A stretch of 64,000 nt of DNA, taken from assembly GCA_902776365.1 (NCBI GenBank), contig CACYPU010000012.1:1-64000 (forward strand), written 5' to 3'. This DNA is from an uncultured Bacteroidota bacterium. GTDB lineage: Bacteria; Bacteroidota; Bacteroidia; Bacteroidales; P3. The position numbers and the translations under genes are program-made. Shown here in pieces: positions 59,214 through 64,000 of the stretch (within the stretch, counting starts at the first letter, position 1; each line of letters begins with the position of its first letter). The notes under the pieces were generated by a model, which did not search any database, was not told where the DNA came from, and saw only the letters and a program-made list of their open reading frames with translations.

Positions 59214-59262
59214 GTCTTACTCAACTCTTACTCCCCTCTTACTCAGCCCTTACTTTCCTCTT
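59214..59262. repeat. 11-base TCTTACTCNNC array
   Basis: Four copies of an 11-base TCTTACTC-like unit in the gap after the ZIP gene. The rest of the gap 59156-59213 shows nothing. Confidence 0.75.
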
Positions 59263-59275
59263 GGTTTTGAAAGAG

Positions 59276-59448
59276 TTATGAGGGTTTTCTTATGGCGACA
59301 ATCTTGTGGGCGGGATGGTTTCCGGCTTTGTTCAGCACCCGTGCAGCCATCTGCGCCGCAGTGACTTTGTCTACTGGTTTGACTTGCAAGGGGGAAAGCT
59401 GGAAAAGATACCCGTCAATAGGGCTGTGATAAGTATAAATTTTCTCAT
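59276..59448 (-). pseudogene. Secreted protein remnant (possible C10 protease propeptide start)
   Basis: The minus strand from an ATG at 59448 reads a signal peptide (MRKFILITALLTGIFSSF), then shifts frame in a CCCCC run (around 59388) to PLQVKPVDKVTAAQMAARVLNKAGNHPAHK before a stop at 59276. The second part resembles the propeptide start of streptopain-like (C10) surface proteases in this phylum (PV...A..A). The rest of the gene is absent. The frameshift and loss suggest a deleted exported protein; the family match is weak. Confidence 0.4.
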
Positions 59449-59541
59449 TGTCAGATTATTACGATGTGTGTTGAGATATATTATTGTATGCATATATAAT
59501 AAAAATATTTTACCCAAAGCGGAAGAATGGGATTTTTTTCG

Positions 59542-59549
59542 TATCTTTG
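59542..59549 (+). promoter_or_regulatory. Promoter of the LOG-nuclease pair
   Basis: TATCTTTG followed by CA, 20 bases before the ATG at 59570. Confidence 0.65.
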
Positions 59550-59569
59550 CAATTTAAAAAGATAGAGAT

Positions 59570-60133
59570 ATGAAACGTAAGATAGCGGTTTTCTGTGGTT
59601 CCTCGATGCCTCGTAACGAGAAGATTGTCAATGCCGCGCGCGAGTTGGGACGTCGTATGGCAGAGAGGGGAGATGTGCTCGTCTACGGCGGGAGCAACCT
59701 TGGGTTGATGGGTGTGGTGAGTGGCGCTGCCCTCGAGGCCGGCGGTCATGTGGTGGGGGTCATTCCCACGCTTTTCAGCGAGGATATCATCCTTTCGCAG
59801 ACGGTCACCGAGCTGGTGCGCGTCCGAACGATGGCCGAGCGCAAGGAACGCATCTTGGAGATGTGCGACGCCTTCATCGCTCTGCCTGGCGGCATCGGTA
59901 CCATCGACGAGGTGTCGGAGGTGATGGTGGCCAATCAACTGCAGATAGCGGACGGAAAGCGGCTGCTGGATGGCAGCTACAGGCAGAAGCCCATGATACT
60001 ATTGAATATTGACGGCTACTATGATTCCTTCCTTGAACAGATGTGTGTCGTCAAGGAGGAGGGTTTGATGCGCTCGGACGCCGGCCTGGTGTCGGCTGCT
60101 TCGGTCGAGGAGGTGCTATGCCACATCTGCTGA
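59570..60133 (+). CDS. LOG-family (TIGR00730) Rossmann-fold protein
   Basis: A 187-residue LOG-type protein. The phosphoribohydrolase signature PGGIGTIDE is at residues 106-114, with VYGGSNLGLMG upstream. Plant LOG enzymes release active cytokinins from nucleoside 5'-monophosphates; bacterial members hydrolyse AMP and related nucleotides. It overlaps the downstream nuclease gene by 16 bases. Confidence 0.92.
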   Translation: MKRKIAVFCGSSMPRNEKIVNAARELGRRMAERGDVLVYGGSNLGLMGVVSGAALEAGGHVVGVIPTLFSEDIILSQTVTELVRVRTMAERKERILEMCDAFIALPGGIGTIDEVSEVMVANQLQIADGKRLLDGSYRQKPMILLNIDGYYDSFLEQMCVVKEEGLMRSDAGLVSAASVEEVLCHIC

Positions 60134-60786
60134 GCAAGAGTAAGTATATCCGGGGGCTGCAGTGTGAGAGGGCGCTGTGGCTGGATGTCTTCAACCCGCG
60201 CATTGCGCGTTACAGTGCCGAGCAGATGCGCCGCTTCGACCGCGGCCGCGAGTTCGAGTACGCTTTCAAGGACACTTTCCCGGGTGGCATCGACATCAGC
60301 GCGGAACTGAAACGCAATGTCGACGCCTACCCCGAGCGCACCGCGCAGCTGCTGGACGGCACCGACAAATCACCTCTCACCTTGTTTGAGGCGGGATTTC
60401 TCTACGATGATGTGCTGGTGCTGGCCGATGTGGTGCATCGCAACGCCGACGGAAGCCTGGATGTCTACGAGGTGAAGAGCGGCAATGTGCTGAGCGACAC
60501 CTATAAACGCGATGCTGCTTTGCAGCACTATGTTATCTCGCATTGCCGTGAAATCAATAAATTCTCACTCGTTTTCAACGATGGAAACGGAAGTTTCCTA
60601 AAAGAAAATCTCACGGAGGAATTAGAATCCCAGCATGACGAGATTGCCAGCAATATCGCTGCCATGAAGGAAATCCTCCGTCACGGAGAGCCTGCCACGC
60701 CGACGGGGCAGCACTGCCTCGAGCCTTACGCTTGCCCTTATCAGCACTACTGTGCCCAGGGAGTCAGGCAGATGTCTTTGTTTTAG
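60118..60786 (+). CDS. Cas4-like PD-(D/E)XK nuclease, stand-alone
   Basis: A 222-residue protein of the DUF2779/Cas4-like group: the start LLSKSKYIRGLQCERALWLD, the PD-(D/E)XK centre with Asp104 (VLADVV) and EVK at 118-120 (VYEVKSG), a QxxxY-like helix (LQHYVISH) and cysteines placed as for an Fe-S cluster (Cys16, Cys200, Cys206, Cys212). The ATG at 60118 is chosen because the family begins LLSKS; it overlaps the LOG gene. No CRISPR or cas genes are in the window, so a DNA-repair or unknown role is more likely than adaptation. Confidence 0.85.
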   Translation: MPHLLSKSKYIRGLQCERALWLDVFNPRIARYSAEQMRRFDRGREFEYAFKDTFPGGIDISAELKRNVDAYPERTAQLLDGTDKSPLTLFEAGFLYDDVLVLADVVHRNADGSLDVYEVKSGNVLSDTYKRDAALQHYVISHCREINKFSLVFNDGNGSFLKENLTEELESQHDEIASNIAAMKEILRHGEPATPTGQHCLEPYACPYQHYCAQGVRQMSLF

Positions 60787-61716
60787 TTAAAACCCCTTGG
60801 GAAGCTCCATCCAGCGGTACCAGTGGCCTTGCTGGAGGGTGTAAATCCAGGTCGCCGGGTCCTTGCGTCCCCAAGCGGGTATCTCGCCGTACTTGAAGAG
60901 ATGGTGTTTTTTCTGTAGGCGGCGGAAGAAGCGCTCGTCGTCAATGGGTTCTTGGAGGAAGAAGATGCGACCCCGGTATGCGGCAAAGCCTTGTGTGCCA
61001 TCGGAGAAAGCTTCTGGATAGTAGGTTGTGACAACCTGCACGCATGTCGTGGTGCTGTCGAACGAGAAAGATGGAGCTTTTTCTTTCAGTGGCCGTGGCA
61101 ACGTGGGATCGTCCTGGTACAGCATATAGAGGTAGTTGTAAGCGTACATCGAATCCCATGTGGTGTCGATGCTGGGCTGGGAGAAGAGGTAGAGGTTGAA
61201 GGTGGTGCCTTCGGGGCTGGCTTCGGCCTCGAAGGGTTTGTCTTCCCAGAAATAGGTGTGCTCTTCGCCTTTGATGACGCGGTCGAGCAGAGCCTTCAGT
61301 CCTGGGTCGATAACCTCGTATTCCGGCAAGGGCACGAGCAACATGCCGTCCTGACTGCCGAAATATTCATCCATTATCTCTATTTCCTCGAGGTTTGATG
61401 GCGATGGGTTCAATTGGATTTCTATCACGGTGAACCCTGTTGGTTTCACTCGAACACCCTCGCGACGATACCGGTAGTAGCCCAAGGCATTGATTTCAAT
61501 GTCATATTTACCGGCCGCTAGTGGTTTGATGGTGAAGATACCGTCCAAGTCGGTTGCGTCGCCATGTACTTGCTTGCCATCTTGGAAGACGCTGACGTTG
61601 ACGAAGAAGGGTAACGGCTCACCGGTTTTGGCATCGGTGACGGTGCCCTTTAAACAACCCTGAGCCTGCGCGCCAATGGCGGCGAGCAAGCTCAGCAGTA
61701 TAAGGATGCGTTTCAT
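60787..61716 (-). CDS. Secreted protein with CarboxypepD_reg domain
   Basis: A 309-residue exported protein: signal peptide (ILILLSLLAAIGAQA), then a CarboxypepD_reg-like domain at 20-105 (GCLKGTVTDAKTGEPLPFFVNV, DLDGIFTIKPLAAGKYDIEINALGY), then a C-terminal part of unknown fold rich in Tyr and Trp (EDKPFEAEASPEG, YAYNYLYMLY). It ends one base after the convergent nuclease gene. It lies four bases after the YD-like repeat gene and may be co-transcribed. Function unknown. Confidence 0.8.
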   Translation of the reverse strand: MKRILILLSLLAAIGAQAQGCLKGTVTDAKTGEPLPFFVNVSVFQDGKQVHGDATDLDGIFTIKPLAAGKYDIEINALGYYRYRREGVRVKPTGFTVIEIQLNPSPSNLEEIEIMDEYFGSQDGMLLVPLPEYEVIDPGLKALLDRVIKGEEHTYFWEDKPFEAEASPEGTTFNLYLFSQPSIDTTWDSMYAYNYLYMLYQDDPTLPRPLKEKAPSFSFDSTTTCVQVVTTYYPEAFSDGTQGFAAYRGRIFFLQEPIDDERFFRRLQKKHHLFKYGEIPAWGRKDPATWIYTLQQGHWYRWMELPKGF

Positions 61717-61720
61717 GGGA

Positions 61721-62551
61721 TTACTCTACAGGGAAAGCAATCTCGCGCTCGATGACCTGGTAAGGGACATTGTTGCGGTAGATGGTCTGGCGCACCCAGT
61801 TGTCGTCCTCGTCGTACTCGTAGACGTAGGAGTGCTTCCAGTTGAGGTGCTCGTCATAGTTGAACGAGCTGATTTCTATCACGTTGTCGTGGTCGTCGTA
61901 GTAGTAGGTGGTGAGAGCCGAAAGGAACTCGTCGGCGTCGTAGAAGCGCCACTCGATGCGGTTGCCGCGGGCGTCATATTTGTAGAGGTAGTGCTGCATG
62001 AGGTCGCCGTCGCGGTTGTAGAACTCCATCTCGATGCAGTTGCCTTTTTGGTCGTATTTGTACTTGCGCAACTCGGTCATCTGGCCGTCCTGGTCGAAGC
62101 TCTGCTCCTCCATCATCAGGCCACCGACGAACTTGGAGGTCTCCTTCTTGGTCATCTGGTTGCCGAGGTAGACGGTGCGCTCCACGCGGTTGCCGTCCTG
62201 GTCGTTGAGGTAGGCTGTGCGGCCGGTGAGCATCTTCTCGCGGTTGTACTCGTTCCAGCCGAGGCTGTAGCCGTTGACGTCGAAGAAATAGGAGTACCAG
62301 GTGTACTCGTTGGCCTTGGTGCGAAACTTGTCGGCGAAGTTGCCGCGCTTGTCGAAGGTGATGCTGTCGATGCAGATGAGCTGACGGCCACCGTCGCGAC
62401 CGCTGTGGAGGTTGTAGGTGTACTCAATGACATAGATGGCATTGCCGTGAATGCCCATCTCAGAACGCGAGTTCTTGCGGGTCTTGGGATTTGCTGCAAA
62501 GGACGCTCCTGCAACGAGCAGGGCCATGATGAGTGCGATATTTTTCTTCAT
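61721..62551 (-). CDS. Secreted protein with YD-like repeats
   Basis: A 276-residue exported protein. A signal peptide (IALIMALLVAGASFA) is followed by about eight Tyr/Asp-rich repeats of the type YKYDxxGNxIExxFYDxDG, like RHS/YD-type repeats in Bacteroidetes exported proteins. The ATG at 62551 is preferred; an in-frame TTG eight codons upstream lies inside the promoter. The repeats probably form beta-strands of a carbohydrate- or protein-binding domain. Function unknown. Confidence 0.8.
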   Translation of the reverse strand: MKKNIALIMALLVAGASFAANPKTRKNSRSEMGIHGNAIYVIEYTYNLHSGRDGGRQLICIDSITFDKRGNFADKFRTKANEYTWYSYFFDVNGYSLGWNEYNREKMLTGRTAYLNDQDGNRVERTVYLGNQMTKKETSKFVGGLMMEEQSFDQDGQMTELRKYKYDQKGNCIEMEFYNRDGDLMQHYLYKYDARGNRIEWRFYDADEFLSALTTYYYDDHDNVIEISSFNYDEHLNWKHSYVYEYDEDDNWVRQTIYRNNVPYQVIEREIAFPVE

Positions 62552-62572
62552 TTTTTCGATGTTTTCAAAATG

Positions 62573-62580
62573 CAAAGATA
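62573..62580 (-). promoter_or_regulatory. Promoter of the YD-like repeat gene
   Basis: Minus strand TATCTTTG followed by CA, 22 bases before the ATG at 62551. Confidence 0.65.
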
Positions 62581-62607
62581 CAACTTTTTTTTGAAACGGA
62601 AGATATT

Positions 62608-64000
62608 TTATTTTATTTTGTTCCGTTTAAATATTTTCAACCAGAAGGGGGCTATGGAACCACCCACGACGGTGATGACGCCGGCAAGGATGTAGCCCGT
62701 GCTCTGCGGTATAATGCTGCCAAAACCCTCTTTCTGAGCCACTAGGATGAAGCAGGCGCAGATGTAGGTCATAAAATTGGCGGGCAGAAGGGTCATAAAC
62801 GTAGCCTTGTAGTTGCCCTTCAGAGCCAAGAACGAAGTGATGGCCCATAGTGTGAACACTGCCAGTATCTGGTTGCTCCAGGCAAAGTAGCGCCAGATGG
62901 TCTGGAAGCCGTCGGCATCGCTGAAGGCATATATCAGCAGGCCGCCTGCCAGCGCAAAGATTGGCAGGGCCACTGCGACACGCTTGCCCATGGGTTTTTG
63001 GTCAATGTGGAACTGTTCGGCAACAATGAGGCGTGCCGAGCGCAAGGCGGTGTCACCGCTTGTGATGGCGGCGCAGATGACACCGAGTATGGAGATGACG
63101 GCCAAAGCATAGGGGAACCATTCTTTGCAGATGACACCCACCATGTCGTCGCCCCCTTTGCCCAGACAAAGTTCAGGCTTTTCGTGGAAGAAATAGGCGG
63201 CGGCAGCAGCCCAGATGAGGGCCACTATGCCCTCAGCAATCATGGCACCGTAGAAGATGGGGCGCGCCTGTTTCTCGTTGACCATACAGCGTGCCATCAA
63301 TGGACTCTGTGTGGCGTGGAAGCCACTGATGGCGCCGCAGGCTATCGAGACAAACATCATCGGGAAGATGGGATTGGTTTCCGCCTTGGGGTGACGGTTC
63401 TCCAGACCATCCCATATCTCCACGAGATGCACCTCCGGAAGGACAAAGAAAGCCACCACCAGCATCAGCGCCATAGCCAGCAGCAGGAAGCCGAAGATGG
63501 GGTATATCTTGCCGATAACCTTGTCGATAGGCAGCAGAGTGGCCACCAGGTAATAGGCGAAGATGATGGCCGGCCATATCCATAACGGCCAGCCGGGGGT
63601 GAAACTGTCGACAATCAACTGCGCCGGGGTCTTCACAAACACCGCACCCACCAGCACCATAAGGATGATGGTGAAGTAAGCCATGAAGTTTTTGACCCGA
63701 CGGCCGAGATACTTGCCGTGTATCGAAGGTAGCGAGATACCATTGTGGCGCAGGCTGATGAAACCCGACACAAAGTCGTGCACCGCACCGGCGAAGATGC
63801 AGCCGAAGACAATCCATAGGAACGAGGCAGTGCCAAACTGTGCACCCATGATAGCACCGCAGATGGGGCCCACGCCGGCGATGTTCAGGAACTGGATAAG
63901 GAAGATGCGCCACGGTTTCATCGGCACATAGTCCACTCCGTCGGGGTGCGCCACGGCGGGCGTGGTGCGTTTGGGGTCGACACCGATGATGCGCTCTATT
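62608..64000 (-). CDS. cstA: Carbon starvation protein CstA (5' end outside window)
   Basis: 464 residues of a CstA peptide/pyruvate transporter; the N-terminus lies beyond the right edge (the frame continues to 64000). Characteristic segments are DPKRTTPAVAHPDGVDYVP, IAGVGPICGAIMGAQFG, LPSIHGKYLGRRVK, ISGFHATQSPLMARCM and TSGDTALRSARLIVAEQF. About twelve helices are present in this part. The family imports peptides or pyruvate in nutrient-poor conditions. No repeat insertions were seen in this gene. Confidence 0.95.
   Translation of the reverse strand, partial: IERIIGVDPKRTTPAVAHPDGVDYVPMKPWRIFLIQFLNIAGVGPICGAIMGAQFGTASFLWIVFGCIFAGAVHDFVSGFISLRHNGISLPSIHGKYLGRRVKNFMAYFTIILMVLVGAVFVKTPAQLIVDSFTPGWPLWIWPAIIFAYYLVATLLPIDKVIGKIYPIFGFLLLAMALMLVVAFFVLPEVHLVEIWDGLENRHPKAETNPIFPMMFVSIACGAISGFHATQSPLMARCMVNEKQARPIFYGAMIAEGIVALIWAAAAAYFFHEKPELCLGKGGDDMVGVICKEWFPYALAVISILGVICAAITSGDTALRSARLIVAEQFHIDQKPMGKRVAVALPIFALAGGLLIYAFSDADGFQTIWRYFAWSNQILAVFTLWAITSFLALKGNYKATFMTLLPANFMTYICACFILVAQKEGFGSIIPQSTGYILAGVITVVGGSIAPFWLKIFKRNKIK

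Noticed and set aside
1621-59262. CRISPR array
   Set aside because: The tandem units are 7-11 bases with no spacers, so none of the arrays is a CRISPR.
59306-59557. An 83-codon plus-strand frame in the gap before the LOG gene
   Set aside because: Its protein is not recognisable and it overlaps the better-supported minus-strand remnant and the LOG promoter.
60118-60786. Calling the Cas4-like gene cas4
   Set aside because: No cas1/cas2 or CRISPR in the window; the DUF2779-like start fits stand-alone relatives better.

Overview
The window looks like a chromosome segment of an uncultured member of the order Bacteroidales (Bacteroidota). The evidence is Bacteroidetes-type promoters (TAnnTTTG, usually followed by CA) before many genes, a T9SS-type C-terminal sorting domain, a GldF/GldG fusion, DUF4476, DUF4491 and lipocalin-like lipoproteins, a BtuB/BtuG vitamin B12 pair and an HndABCD-type hydrogenase locus. 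No tRNA, rRNA, CRISPR array, phage or IS element was recognised. Both ends cut genes (a secreted FnIII-like protein on the left, CstA on the right).

Layout. 0-3.3 kb: partial secreted protein, then DRTGG-domain protein, PHP phosphoesterase and a DUF4476 secreted protein. 3.3-6.9 kb: cobalamin riboswitch, btuB and btuG-like surface lipoprotein. 6.9-9.9 kb: rimO, ftsY, secreted thioredoxin-like protein. 9.9-18.6 kb: tightly overlapping leftward operon (M28-like protein, GldFG fusion, DUF4340, surE, small membrane protein, lpxB, SpoIID-like protein). 18.7-24.1 kb: OmpA-type lipoprotein, ClC transporter, O-antigen ligase-like and Wzz-like proteins. 24.2-29.3 kb: TonB-type receptor, UPF0145 protein and a YtrA-type ABC operon. 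29.4-35.5 kb: lipocalin-like lipoprotein, a possible lysozyme-fold protein, nhaD, yidC. 35.6-43.3 kb: LRR/T9SS protein, MBL/beta-CASP RNase, NUC1 nuclease, lipoprotein, transketolase N-half, CDF exporter, bcp, DNA methyltransferase-type repair protein, Dus. 43.3-48.5 kb: rhodanese-MBL lipoprotein, flavodoxin, serine hydrolase, DUF1905, PhzF-GNAT fusion, DUF5714 lipoprotein. 48.9-52.7 kb: broken S66 carboxypeptidase, two QueG-like Fe-S proteins, a metal permease with HMA tail. 52.7-57.2 kb: NADH-linked [FeFe]-hydrogenase operon. 57.4-64 kb: methyltransferase, DUF4491, ZIP transporter, LOG protein, Cas4-like nuclease, two secreted proteins, cstA.

Two things stand out. First, about thirty short tandem arrays (mostly four or five copies of a 7- or 8-base unit that differs from place to place) are scattered between and inside genes. 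Several sit beside a shared core close to AGTGGCTGACGCA, and in intergenic sites they form large palindromes. Inside conserved enzymes (RimO, LpxB, BtuB, Dus, the alkyltransferase, PhzF, the metal permease) they are in frame and give recurring peptides such as SQFSILNSQF and ITHHSSL; in three exported proteins they form part of the signal peptide. This looks like an active or recent micro-repeat insertion or expansion process.

Second, the catalytic hydrogenase gene hydA carries three deletions while its NADH-linked partners are intact. Two remove exactly the L1 (TSCCPxW) and L3 (CPGGC) segments that hold the H-cluster. Other apparent decay lies nearby (S66 carboxypeptidase frameshift and truncation, an A8 tract that may fuse PhzF to GNAT), so real gene decay and assembly error both have to be considered.
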